From NCBI RefSeq assembly GCF_003933245.1, contig NZ_QUSX01000001.1:1984001-2048000 (forward strand): a DNA stretch of 64,000 nucleotides. The letters run 5' to 3'. Below are positions 41,405 to 50,330 of the stretch, piece after piece. This stretch comes from Maribacter algicola (GTDB taxonomy: Bacteria > Bacteroidota > Bacteroidia > Flavobacteriales > Flavobacteriaceae). Position 1 is the stretch's first letter; every line of letters starts with the position of its first letter. The notes beneath the pieces were generated by a model. It saw nothing but the letters and a program-made list of their open reading frames with translations. It searched no databases and was not told the origin of the DNA. The position numbers and the translations under genes are program-made.

Positions 41405-43801
41405 CTAATTGCTACTTTCTGCCGTTCCAAAAGTTACTTTCTGTTGTTCGGCCTTGTTGATATTTTCGATACCCTGTAGTAAAGCATCAGGATTAAAAGA
41501 AATGCTATCAATCCCTTCTAGAATAAGAAATTTTGCAAACTCAGGAAAGTCACTGGGAGCTTGACCGCATAATCCGATTTTTATATTTGATTTTTTTGCG
41601 GATTTAATTGCCATGGAAATCATGCGTTTGACGGCTTCATCATTTTCATTGAACAGTTTTCCCATAATTTCAGAATCCCTATCAATGCCCAATGTCAATT
41701 GGGTAAGATCATTAGAGCCAATGGAGAATCCATCGAAGATTTTCGCAAACTCCTCGGCTAATATGACATTGCTTGGAATCTCTACCATGGTATAAACTTC
41801 CAAACCATTTTCGGTACGTTTAAGTCCATTATCTTCCATTACTTTAAGCACTTTTTTACCTTCTTCGACAGTTCTGCAAAAAGGAACCATTACCTTAAGA
41901 TTGATTAGCCCCATTTTTTCCCGAATTTTTTTAATAGCGGCACATTCCAAGGCAAAACCATCTTTATATAAATCACTATAGTATCGTGAGGCACCCCTAA
42001 AACCCAACATAGGATTTTCTTCGAAGGGTTCAAAATCCGATCCCCCAATAAGGTTCGCATATTCGTTTGTCTTAAAATCACTTAGTCTTACGATGACCTC
42101 TTTTGGATAAAAGGCCGCTGCTATAACTGCTATTCCTTCCGCCAGTTTATCAACAAAATAGTCAGCTTTGTTGGTGTATTGGCTTGTCAATTGCATTATT
42201 TTATTTTTTACTTTGGAGTCTTTTATTTCCTCAAATTTCACCAAGGCCATAGGGTGTATCTGTACGGAATGAGTAATGATAAATTCCATCCTTAATAAAC
42301 CGATTCCATTATTGGGATAAAAGGAAAGTTGAAAAGCGTTTTCGGGATCGGCCAAAATCATTTTAGTTTCCGTTTTTGGAAGATGGATTCCTGTAAAATC
42401 AATTTCGCGCTCCTTAAAAGGGAGTTTCCCTTCATAAATATACCCAATCTTTCCTTGGGCACAGGACATGGTAATCATTTTACCGTTCACTATTTCTTCG
42501 GTAGCGTTGCCACAACCTACAATGGCCGGAACTCCCAATTCACGGGAAACGATGGCCGCATGACTGGTTCTGCCCCCTTTATTGGTGATAATTCCGCCCA
42601 CTTTTTTGAGCAAAGGATCCCAATCTGGAGTAATAGTGTCCGTCACAATAATGGAATCTTTGGTCAAAGGTCCCGTTTCTATGGGAGAATTCAATAGTAC
42701 AGGATATCCTATTTTAATTTTGGACCCTACAGCATCTCCTTTCACCAGCACTTTGCCCTCCTTCAATAGTTGATACTCTACATGTATATTTTTATTCTTA
42801 GTCTGATGGACCGTCTCTGGACGGGCTTGTGTGATGAACAATTCCTTTGTAATTCCATCCTTGGCCCATTCAATATCCATGGGTTTTTGGTAATGTTCCT
42901 CTATTAGTAGGGCCCACTTGGCCAAGGTAATAATTTCATTATCGGTCAATACATATTGTTCTTGTTGCTTTAATGGGGTATCGATGTTCAAGGTTGTTTC
43001 CTTCTCTTTTTCCGAAGCATAGACCATGGTCAGTTTTTTATCGCCCAGTTTTTTCTGAATTATGGGATACATATCTTTCTTAATGCTGGGTTTAAAGACA
43101 TAAAACTCATCTGGGTTTACTATGCCTTGTACAATGTTCTCACCCAATCCCCAAACCCCCGAGAGTAATACAACGTTCTCAAAGCCGGATTCCGGTTCTA
43201 TGGTAAAACCCACCCCAGAACAGCTTTTATCTGAACGTACCATTAGCTGTACACCAACTGATAGGGCAACATCTTTGTGTTTGAATCCCTTATCCTCTCG
43301 ATATTTAATAGCGCGATCGGTATAGAGCGATGAGAAGCATTTTTTGACTGCCTCCAAAAGCTCTGGTTCTCCTTTAACATTTAAAAAAGTATCGTGTTGA
43401 CCTGCAAAACTGGCATCTGGAAGGTCCTCTGCCGTTGCACTACTGCGCACTGCTACGGCCAATTCACCATCGTCACAGAGTTCCTTATAGGCACGTATAA
43501 GGGCGTTAGAAAATTCTTTGGAAAATTCGCTTTCAAGAATCAGGTTCCTTGCCCGATTACCTATCAGATTTAAATTTGTGTATTGGTTTCTGTCCAATTT
43601 TGATATGATATTTTCCAGGGCACGCTGTATATCATTTTCCTTTAAGAAGTTCCAAAAAGCAGAGGACGTACTGGCAAAACCATTAGGAATACGTACTCCT
43701 TTTGGTAACAATTGATTGTACATTTCTCCAAGAGAAGCATTTTTTCCTCCTACCGTTGATACATCCGTGATACCAATATGACTGAATTTTTTTATAAGCA
43801 T
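41405..43801 (-). CDS. ppsA: Phosphoenolpyruvate synthase
   Basis: The protein has 798 residues. The ATP-grasp domain (GGKNASLGEMYNQL; AVRSSATAEDLPDASFAGQ) is first. The phospho-His domain GGRTSHAAIVSRELGVPAIVG is next. The C-terminal barrel has FSIGSNDLTQLTLGIDRD and the catalytic Cys of GLCGQAPSD. It turns pyruvate and ATP into PEP, AMP and phosphate. With the acetate genes downstream and the PNPOx-like gene 79 bases upstream, it probably reroutes pyruvate during energy limitation. Pyruvate phosphate dikinase is excluded by the short length and lack of the extra domain. Confidence 0.94.
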   Translation of the reverse strand: MLIKKFSHIGITDVSTVGGKNASLGEMYNQLLPKGVRIPNGFASTSSAFWNFLKENDIQRALENIISKLDRNQYTNLNLIGNRARNLILESEFSKEFSNALIRAYKELCDDGELAVAVRSSATAEDLPDASFAGQHDTFLNVKGEPELLEAVKKCFSSLYTDRAIKYREDKGFKHKDVALSVGVQLMVRSDKSCSGVGFTIEPESGFENVVLLSGVWGLGENIVQGIVNPDEFYVFKPSIKKDMYPIIQKKLGDKKLTMVYASEKEKETTLNIDTPLKQQEQYVLTDNEIITLAKWALLIEEHYQKPMDIEWAKDGITKELFITQARPETVHQTKNKNIHVEYQLLKEGKVLVKGDAVGSKIKIGYPVLLNSPIETGPLTKDSIIVTDTITPDWDPLLKKVGGIITNKGGRTSHAAIVSRELGVPAIVGCGNATEEIVNGKMITMSCAQGKIGYIYEGKLPFKEREIDFTGIHLPKTETKMILADPENAFQLSFYPNNGIGLLRMEFIITHSVQIHPMALVKFEEIKDSKVKNKIMQLTSQYTNKADYFVDKLAEGIAVIAAAFYPKEVIVRLSDFKTNEYANLIGGSDFEPFEENPMLGFRGASRYYSDLYKDGFALECAAIKKIREKMGLINLKVMVPFCRTVEEGKKVLKVMEDNGLKRTENGLEVYTMVEIPSNVILAEEFAKIFDGFSIGSNDLTQLTLGIDRDSEIMGKLFNENDEAVKRMISMAIKSAKKSNIKIGLCGQAPSDFPEFAKFLILEGIDSISFNPDALLQGIENINKAEQQKVTFGTAESSN

Positions 43802-43880
43802 TACAAAGAGAATTTATGGATTTAATAGAGGTAACTTGCCCAATGTCTTCATAAGACACCTTAACTTATGTTGGACGTTT

Positions 43881-44336
43881 CTAAGATTCCCTTTTCTTAC
43901 CTGTAATCTCATTAATATTAATTCGGAATACGATGGGCGAACAATCCGATTCAATCTTGGCCGAAAATTCACTAATGTATTCGCTGTCCATCCCTTTAGT
44001 GCGACTCAAAATATTTTTTATACCCTCCGAAAACTCATGAAGCATATGTTTTGCGTCTATACCCTTTAACTCTTCAAAAGTGCCAAGTACTTGAACAGTT
44101 TGCCAATCTGCCACTGTTTCAATCTGATTAACTATAAAAGCTACAGCATTATTTTTGCGCATTGCTGCGATCTTGTGTCCTTCTGAAGAGTAACTAGTAA
44201 TGGTATGGCTTTCTCTATCATAGTAATAGGTCATTGGCACTATAAATGGACTTGTACCCGATATATATGCTAAGTTTCCCATATAGTTGCTGGATAGTAT
44301 TTGAAGGTTTTCAGCAGGTTCTAAATTTCTTCTCAT
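43881..44336 (-). CDS. PNPOx-like flavin-binding protein
   Basis: The protein has 151 residues from ATG 44336 (MRRNLEPAENLQIL). A Met at 44360 falls before the predicted transcript start (about 44353) and is rejected. The split-barrel flavin fold of the pyridoxamine oxidase-like family is indicated by GNLAYISGTSPFIVPMTYYYDRE, HTITSYSSEGHKIAAMRKNNAVAF (given in two parts as seen) and VADWQTVQVLGTFEEL. It probably binds FMN or F420-like cofactors; no substrate known. It has dyad site 14 with a perfect -7 box. Confidence 0.85.
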   Translation of the reverse strand: MRRNLEPAENLQILSSNYMGNLAYISGTSPFIVPMTYYYDRESHTITSYSSEGHKIAAMRKNNAVAFIVNQIETVADWQTVQVLGTFEELKGIDAKHMLHEFSEGIKNILSRTKGMDSEYISEFSAKIESDCSPIVFRININEITGKKRES

Positions 44337-44387
44337 AGCTTTGGTTTTATCTTCTTCCAAAACTAGTTTTTACAAAGTGAAATCCAT

Positions 44388-44401
44388 ATGACATTGGTCA
44401 T
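44388..44401. promoter_or_regulatory. Regulon dyad, site 14 (PNPOx-like gene; perhaps small gene)
   Basis: ATGACATTGGTCAT. Minus strand: TAGTTTTG (44358-44365), perfect -7 box at 33 bp. Plus strand: TTTATTTA (44424-44431), 7 of 8 for TAnnTTTA, 33 bp, facing the 61-residue gene. PEP synthase, 79 bases downstream of the PNPOx-like gene, may share the transcript. Confidence 0.78.
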
Positions 44402-44532
44402 CTAGGAAAAAATGGGAACAATGTTTATTTAATTAGGGATATTTAAAAACCTAAAAAAGAACATATATTCTTAAGAAGACTATAAGTTGCTCATATAAGG
44501 TAAGGAAATGACTGAATTTTGCTTTGGTATCC

Positions 44533-44718
44533 ATGAAAACATTCATAGAACGTACAAAAAATTATCAGGACAAAATAGTTGTATTTACAACATCTGGTGA
44601 AGGCACGTATAGAATGGAAGGAGTAGATGCCATCACAGGAGAATCGATCATTGAGAATGTACCACTTATTGTGAACAGGATTAAAGTTAGACTGGACCCA
44701 TTATTTATTAAGAGATAG
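44533..44718 (+). CDS. Small hypothetical protein (61 residues)
   Basis: ATG 44533 (MKTFIERTKNYQDKIV) to TAG 44718; a TTG three codons earlier is less likely. The translation is soluble, with alternating strands (VVFTTSGEGTYRMEGVD) and no motif I know. Support comes from a possible -7 box at the right distance from dyad site 14 and from a well-formed coding pattern. Function unknown. Confidence 0.5.
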   Translation: MKTFIERTKNYQDKIVVFTTSGEGTYRMEGVDAITGESIIENVPLIVNRIKVRLDPLFIKR

Positions 44719-44799
44719 CAATCTGAAAATAAACAAGATAATCTGGAGTCTTTTTCTAAAATTGCTGTCATTTAGGCGATAAGACCAATACAAAAAATC

Positions 44800-46596
44800 C
44801 TATTCTTTTTCTACAAAGCTTATGGGCTCATCCTTTTGCTCCGCATTTTCCAATAGGGAGTCTTTTTCTCCGTAGAGAAGCTCAGCAACCTCTATTAGAT
44901 TCTTAATGATTTCGTTTAAGTTGTCTTTATCATTGACCAAAGAAGATGCCATCTTGGGAGTTATTAAATTATCCCTAATTAGCTTATTAATTGATTTGGT
45001 AGTTTGATATTTTCCATCTTTAGCTTTATTTTTAAGTATAAAAAGTTTGGTGTCATAGATTTGCTTGTCCACTTGTGTCCTTAACAAATATACTACCCGC
45101 AACACCCTTATTATTTTTTCGCGAAACTTGTTATACTCCTGAACCATATGAATATTTTCCGAGGTTCTATATTGGGATACATTTAATCCCAACTCCAAAA
45201 CACCCTTTATGATTTCCACCATTTTGCGATTGGCTATTTTGATTTCTGAAATCCTATTGTTTAGGTTTTTGCCCATTTTCAAGGTGCTTTGAGCGGTAGT
45301 AGCATATCTTAGGATTTCACCATATATGGTTTTTACCTTACTGTAATAGAGATTGCGAACATCTGTTTTGAAATCCTCTTTGGTTTTCATCAAAATATCC
45401 TTTGGGTCTAAGTCGGATTTTATGTCCCCTCTATGAATATTCAGTGCATGTGCTATTATTTCAAAAATCGCATTTTCAAAAAGATATTTGGATTCTTCGG
45501 TCAATGCTGAAACCACAGTGCTTGGAAACTGTAGTATGCTCTCGTTTAAATATTTTGGTTGTTCAATACCCTTTTCTTTTTCTTCCTTGAAAAATTTGAT
45601 AAGAAATTTTTCCGTTCTTTTTGTTAGTGGTATCATTATGAGTACGCCCAAAATGTTGAAGATAGTATGGAACATGGCCAATTTGAGCGTAAAATTATCA
45701 GCAGACACGCCGGTGATAGCTGAAACGAAATTTACAAAATTGGCAAGAGGAAAAATGATAGTCAAGGCTATGGCTCCAGTAAAAAGATTAAAAAGTAAAT
45801 GGGCTCCAGCCAGTCTTTTTCCGGCAATGTTGGAACTTAAGGAACCCAAAATTGCTGTAATGGTCGTGCCAATATTTGCACCTATCGCCAAGGCCAGGGC
45901 ATTTTCATATTGTATTTGTCCAGCAGCTAATGCAGTCAATATCAAAGCCAAGGTTGCACTGCTGGATTGAAGAATTGTGGTAATTATGATGCCAATACCT
46001 GCATAAACAATAACCCCTAAGAAACCTGGAATGGCATAATGGGTAAGATCAATATATTCTTTAAACACATCAAAACCTTCTTTCATGTACTGTATTCCCA
46101 GAAAGAAAAATCCTAATCCCGCGAGAATATTTCCTATGCCTTTCAAATGCGGTTTTTTTTGTAGGGAAAAAATTATTCCAAACACGAGCATTGGCATGGC
46201 AATGACGGCAATATCGATTTTTAGACCAAAACCTGCAACGATCCAAGCCGTTGCTGTTGTTCCTATATTGGCACCGAAAATTATTCCCATTCCACCTCGA
46301 AGAGTAACCAATCCTGCACTTATAAAAGAAATGGTTACTGCAGACACTAATGAACTTGATTGTATAAATGCGGTGACCAATGCACCAGCAGCAATGCTTT
46401 TGTATAACTTATCAGTTGCCTTTTTTAAAATTTTTTGCAAAGGGCCTTTCGCAAACCCCTTAAATCCTTCTTCCAACATAATCATGCCAAAAAGTAATAT
46501 GGCAATACCTACAGCGATCGATTCAAAATTTGTGTTTAAGAACAAAACCACGGCAAGCATGATAAGAAATATATAAAACAATGCCTTTTTAATCAT
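44800..46596 (-). CDS. Na/Pi cotransporter family protein with PhoU-like tail
   Basis: The protein has 598 residues. Two inverted membrane repeats carry the family's QSSS signatures: TAFIQSSSLVSAVTISFISAG and TTILQSSSATLALILTALA. GANIGTTATAWI and GANIGTTITAIL follow each. Residues about 350-590 are a PhoU-like helical domain. It moves phosphate (or a related anion) with Na+. The 179 bases before it, after the MlaD gene, hold no dyad, so it may have another promoter. Confidence 0.88.
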   Translation of the reverse strand: MIKKALFYIFLIMLAVVLFLNTNFESIAVGIAILLFGMIMLEEGFKGFAKGPLQKILKKATDKLYKSIAAGALVTAFIQSSSLVSAVTISFISAGLVTLRGGMGIIFGANIGTTATAWIVAGFGLKIDIAVIAMPMLVFGIIFSLQKKPHLKGIGNILAGLGFFFLGIQYMKEGFDVFKEYIDLTHYAIPGFLGVIVYAGIGIIITTILQSSSATLALILTALAAGQIQYENALALAIGANIGTTITAILGSLSSNIAGKRLAGAHLLFNLFTGAIALTIIFPLANFVNFVSAITGVSADNFTLKLAMFHTIFNILGVLIMIPLTKRTEKFLIKFFKEEKEKGIEQPKYLNESILQFPSTVVSALTEESKYLFENAIFEIIAHALNIHRGDIKSDLDPKDILMKTKEDFKTDVRNLYYSKVKTIYGEILRYATTAQSTLKMGKNLNNRISEIKIANRKMVEIIKGVLELGLNVSQYRTSENIHMVQEYNKFREKIIRVLRVVYLLRTQVDKQIYDTKLFILKNKAKDGKYQTTKSINKLIRDNLITPKMASSLVNDKDNLNEIIKNLIEVAELLYGEKDSLLENAEQKDEPISFVEKE

Positions 46597-46775
46597 AGAC
46601 TAATAGCGAAAGAGTATTTAATTTGGATTCATAGTTTTTTGTTAAAATTCGGTTCCCAACCTATTCATTCAAGGAATTGGATACTACTCGTATTACTCTT
46701 ACCTTCAAGATTGGAAATGTACTTGCGAGGTTTAATATAATAAAGTAAAGGATTCTGGATATGTTTAATTTTTGA

Positions 46776-47756
46776 CTAACGTTTTTCTTCCTTTTTCTTC
46801 TGTTTCTCTAATTTTCTAAAGTACCCGCGGGTTAAAAAATTATGTTTTAGCGCTTCCATATTTTCATTGAAACGCTCCGTTCCCTGTTCAATATTCCGCA
46901 TAGTTCTATCTAGTTGGTTTACCAAAACAGTATCTTGAGATAAATAGCCAATTGCCCCATCACCCGTTTTGATATCGCCAACTAGGGTATTTAAGTCCAT
47001 TGAAATCTTCTTTATTTGGAAACTGGAACTCTCAAGGTTTTGAATGATTTTTTTGATTCTACTCCCAGAAATGGTATCACTGAGCAACACGCCTGCGGCA
47101 CTTTCTTCAAAATTAAAGTTGTCTACCAAGCGATTTAACTCCCCCATGGAAGTATTAGCATCTTCACTTGTTTGCTTGAGGTTTTTTAGTGTTTGCTCTA
47201 AGTGGTCCGCTAAAACAGTGTCATTGAGTAATCTCCCTAATGTACCTTTACCTTCGGTAAGTGCCTTTGATACTTTCAACAGGTCGGCTGTCAACAATGC
47301 GGCGTTATCATTTGTTATATTTAATGTACTCATCATATCTTGTGTACCAATTTTGCTAGTAGATTGCAGCTCATCTCCTGGAACAATAAGATCACTAGGC
47401 CCTTCACCTGGTGTTATATTGATAAGCATACTGCCCACCAATCCATTAGAGCCAATACTTGCAAGTGCATTTTTTTTAATATGCTTGCGCATGTTATCCT
47501 CAATTCTCATAAGTACTCGTATAGTAGTATCATTTATCATTTCAATACCATTTACAGTACCAACGTTAATTCCTGAAAAACGAACATTATTGCCATTTTG
47601 GAGACCAGTGGCATTTTTAAATATAGCACTTATACCAAAGGTTTTCCCGAACATATTCTGTCTATTGCCAATTAGAAAAGCTGCAAAAAGCAACAGGACT
47701 GTCCCTATGACTACAAACACGCCTAATCTTAAATTTTCCAACTTAGTCTTTGTCAT
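46776..47756 (-). CDS. mlaD: MlaD-type MCE lipid-binding protein
   Basis: The protein has 326 residues from ATG 47756 (MTKTKLENLRLGVF), 4 bases after the stop of the ATPase gene; earlier Met codons lie inside that gene. A membrane anchor (LGVFVVIGTVLLLFAAFLIG) comes first. Then the MCE domain: FKNATGLQNGNNVRFSGINVGTV and GSNGLVGSMLINITPG. A long helical tail follows, as in longer Flavobacterial members. It passes phospholipids between the outer and inner membranes as part of the Mla/Yrb complex. Confidence 0.88.
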   Translation of the reverse strand: MTKTKLENLRLGVFVVIGTVLLLFAAFLIGNRQNMFGKTFGISAIFKNATGLQNGNNVRFSGINVGTVNGIEMINDTTIRVLMRIEDNMRKHIKKNALASIGSNGLVGSMLINITPGEGPSDLIVPGDELQSTSKIGTQDMMSTLNITNDNAALLTADLLKVSKALTEGKGTLGRLLNDTVLADHLEQTLKNLKQTSEDANTSMGELNRLVDNFNFEESAAGVLLSDTISGSRIKKIIQNLESSSFQIKKISMDLNTLVGDIKTGDGAIGYLSQDTVLVNQLDRTMRNIEQGTERFNENMEALKHNFLTRGYFRKLEKQKKKEEKR

Positions 47757-47760
47757 ATTC

Positions 47761-48546
47761 CTATTTTTTAAAAAACGCCTCAACTTTTGGATCGGATGAC
47801 GATGATAATTCAGAAAAAGTGCCATCTGCATAGTTTATGCCGTCTACCAACAGAATCATTCGCTCGGATATCACACGGGCACAGTCTACGTCGTGGGTAA
47901 TTATTAAAGAAGAGGTATTATATTTTTTTTGGATACTGCGCATTAATTCAATGATTTCCTTAGCCGTAATAGGGTCCAGTCCACTGGTGGGTTCATCGTA
48001 TAGGATAATTTTTGGTTTGAGGATAAGCGTACGCGCCAAAGCAACACGTCTCTTCATTCCTCCAGAGAGCTTGGATGGCATTAAATCCATGGTATGGCCC
48101 AGACCTACATTTTCCAATGCCTCTAGCACCAGAGGGGTTGTATCATGGAAACCACCCAGTTTCTCTTTGTGTCTGCGCATTGGAAATTCTAGATTCTCTC
48201 GCACCGTCATGGAATCATACAGTGCGCTTCCTTGAAAAAGAAACCCTATATCAGAACGTAGTTCGTCCAAGTTTTGACGATTCAAGGTGCCTATCTCCTT
48301 ACCCATAACTTCTATATATCCACTATCTGGTGTAATTAATCCTACAAGGCATTTTATCATTACAGACTTGCCCGAGCCCGATTTTCCCATGACCACTAAA
48401 TTTTCACCTTGATGTAGCACCATGTTGAAACCATTTAGTACATGGTTACTGCCAAAGCTTTTACGAAGATCTTCAATACGGATGACTACCTTTCGACTGT
48501 TGTCATTTATTGGTTCCATTAAGTTTTTAGAAGCTATTAAAGGCAT
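47761..48546 (-). CDS. mlaF: MlaF-type ABC transporter ATPase
   Basis: The protein has 261 residues. It has Walker A (VVMGKSGSGKSVMIKCL), Q loop (FLFQGSALYDSMTV), signature LSGGMKRRVALAR, Walker B (IILYDEPTSGLDP) and the switch His (ITHDVD). FQGSALYDSMTV is typical for MlaF-like ATPases. An alternative start at Met10 (48519) is possible. It drives lipid transfer with MlaE and MlaD; the three genes are packed within 10 bases of each other. Confidence 0.92.
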   Translation of the reverse strand: MPLIASKNLMEPINDNSRKVVIRIEDLRKSFGSNHVLNGFNMVLHQGENLVVMGKSGSGKSVMIKCLVGLITPDSGYIEVMGKEIGTLNRQNLDELRSDIGFLFQGSALYDSMTVRENLEFPMRRHKEKLGGFHDTTPLVLEALENVGLGHTMDLMPSKLSGGMKRRVALARTLILKPKIILYDEPTSGLDPITAKEIIELMRSIQKKYNTSSLIITHDVDCARVISERMILLVDGINYADGTFSELSSSSDPKVEAFFKK

Positions 48547-48555
48547 TTTTTTGAT

Positions 48556-49320
48556 TTAGAGTTCATAAAAAACATCGGAAACGAAAACTGCAATAAAATC
48601 CACAACGAACAATAAGAGGGATGCCATTACTACTGCCGTGTTGGCCGCTACACCAACACCGGCCGTGCCTTTTTTGCAATAATATCCCTTATAGCAGCCT
48701 ACCAAACCAATAACAAAACCGAAAAAAAAGGATTTTACCGTTGCTGGGACCAAATCTCCAAAACTCAAGGCATCAAAAACCGTATTAAAATATAGTTGAA
48801 AAGATACTTGTCCCTTCAAATTCTCAACCAAGGCGGAACCATATAGTGCAATCAAATCTCCAAAAATGACCAGAAGCGGAATCATTAGCGTCGTAGCCAA
48901 AATTCGTGTCACGACCAAATATTTGAATGGATTGGTTCCAGATACCTCCATGGCATCAATTTGCTCCGTTACCCGCATAGATCCCAATTCGGCCCCAATA
49001 CCTGAAGCGATCCTGCCTGCACAGATCAAAGCCGTTATGACAGGGCCAATTTCCCTTACTATGGAAATACCTACCATATTGGGCATCATTGATACGGCCC
49101 CGAATTGAATCATGGTAGGCCTTGATTGGAGTGTTAACACTAAACCAATAATGAAGTTGGTCATAACAACCAATACCAAGGACCTATTTCCCATATGGTA
49201 ACATTGGCGTAACAGTTCCTTGAATTCGAAAGGAAGTGTAAATGTCTCTTTGAAAAAGCGGCCTGCAAAATAGGATAGTTCTCCTATTTGGATGAAGAAA
49301 TTCTTTATCCTACTGACCAT
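48556..49320 (-). CDS. mlaE: MlaE-type ABC permease
   Basis: The protein has 254 residues from ATG 49320 (MVSRIKNFF). Upstream codons at 49359 and 49365 are at or before the predicted transcript start near 49358. About six membrane helices include the MlaE signature IGPVITALICAGRIASGIGAELG (read as two parts) and the coupling region VTEQIDAMEVSGTNPFKYLV. It is the first gene of the lipid transport operon and sits behind dyad site 15 with a perfect -7 box. Retrograde lipid transport in the regulon suggests envelope upkeep in resting cells. Confidence 0.9.
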   Translation of the reverse strand: MVSRIKNFFIQIGELSYFAGRFFKETFTLPFEFKELLRQCYHMGNRSLVLVVMTNFIIGLVLTLQSRPTMIQFGAVSMMPNMVGISIVREIGPVITALICAGRIASGIGAELGSMRVTEQIDAMEVSGTNPFKYLVVTRILATTLMIPLLVIFGDLIALYGSALVENLKGQVSFQLYFNTVFDALSFGDLVPATVKSFFFGFVIGLVGCYKGYYCKKGTAGVGVAANTAVVMASLLLFVVDFIAVFVSDVFYEL

Positions 49321-49392
49321 TTTTGAAGCGTTAAATACCGGTTTTGCAACGTAACCCATTCTCAAATATAGATTGAATAGGATTTTTTAAAA

Positions 49393-49406
49393 ATGACCAA
49401 TATCAT
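49393..49406. promoter_or_regulatory. Regulon dyad, site 15 (Mla operon; perhaps LOG gene)
   Basis: ATGACCAATATCAT. Minus strand: TATATTTG (49363-49370), perfect -7 box at 33 bp. On the plus side the nearest candidate, TACTTTTT (49432-49439), is centred 36 bp away, so control of the LOG gene is less sure. Confidence 0.78.
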
Positions 49407-49474
49407 GCAGGTAATGAGAATTGTCATCTTTTACTTTTTAGATTGGTGATACTTTTATTCAACAAAAATTTACC

Positions 49475-50239
49475 ATGAAACAGAAGTCAAAAATTGATTC
49501 CAATTCTTTCTACTTAAGTGAGGAGCGTACTTTTTTAGATGGTCCAAGGAGTAGATTCAAAGAATTTTGGTTTACACTAAAGGTTCAATATCACTTCATC
49601 AGGGCTTTTCGTAAATTACACTTTATAGGACCTTGTGTTACAGTATTTGGTTCTGCAAGGTTCGAGGAGGATAATATCTATTATAAACAAGCGGTGGAGG
49701 TTGGTAAGGCATTATCAGAAATGGGTTTTGCAGTGATGACAGGTGGCGGGCCAGGAATCATGGAGGCCGCTAACAAGGGGGCCTATCTCAATAATGGTTT
49801 TTCCATTGGTTGTAATATTATATTGCCATTTGAGCAAAAACCTAATCCTTATTTACATAAATGGATCAATATTCCTTATTTCTTCGTACGTAAGTTTTTG
49901 TTATTGAAATATTCCTATGCATTTGTGGTTATGCCAGGGGGTATTGGCACTTTAGATGAACTCTTTGAGGCATTGACGCTGATTCAAACAAAAATGATAC
50001 ACCATTTCCCAGTGGTAATTTTTGGAAAGGCATACCATAAGGAATTATATCACCATATTCAGACCATGGCGAAAAATGAAAGTATTTCGAAGGAGGATAT
50101 GAATCTATTGTTTCTTACTGATTCTGTGGAGGAAATGACGCAACACCTTAAGGAATATGCCGTAAAGAGATTCGGACTTGTTAAAAAGCCTATGGAAACT
50201 AGGTGGTGGTTTGGGGAGACCCGTCCTAAACGAACATGA
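49475..50239 (+). CDS. LOG-family nucleotide-binding protein (TIGR00730)
   Basis: The protein has 254 residues. The Rossmann fold shows the family motifs VMTGGGPGIMEAANKGA and VVMPGGIGTLDELFEAL. LOG (Lonely Guy) proteins release free cytokinin-like bases from nucleotide 5'-phosphates (phosphoribohydrolase); many bacterial ones are general nucleotide hydrolases. The N-terminal extension of about 45 residues is longer than in the smallest members. The gene is divergent from mlaE across site 15 and followed by an L,D-transpeptidase. Confidence 0.85.
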   Translation: MKQKSKIDSNSFYLSEERTFLDGPRSRFKEFWFTLKVQYHFIRAFRKLHFIGPCVTVFGSARFEEDNIYYKQAVEVGKALSEMGFAVMTGGGPGIMEAANKGAYLNNGFSIGCNIILPFEQKPNPYLHKWINIPYFFVRKFLLLKYSYAFVVMPGGIGTLDELFEALTLIQTKMIHHFPVVIFGKAYHKELYHHIQTMAKNESISKEDMNLLFLTDSVEEMTQHLKEYAVKRFGLVKKPMETRWWFGETRPKRT

Positions 50240-50330
50240 TGAGGATCATTTTTCTGTACAGTTAGAGACCCTATTTTTAACCATAAAATTATTTAAGGGA
50301 ATAGTGATAGTTCTACTGAAAAAGACAGAT

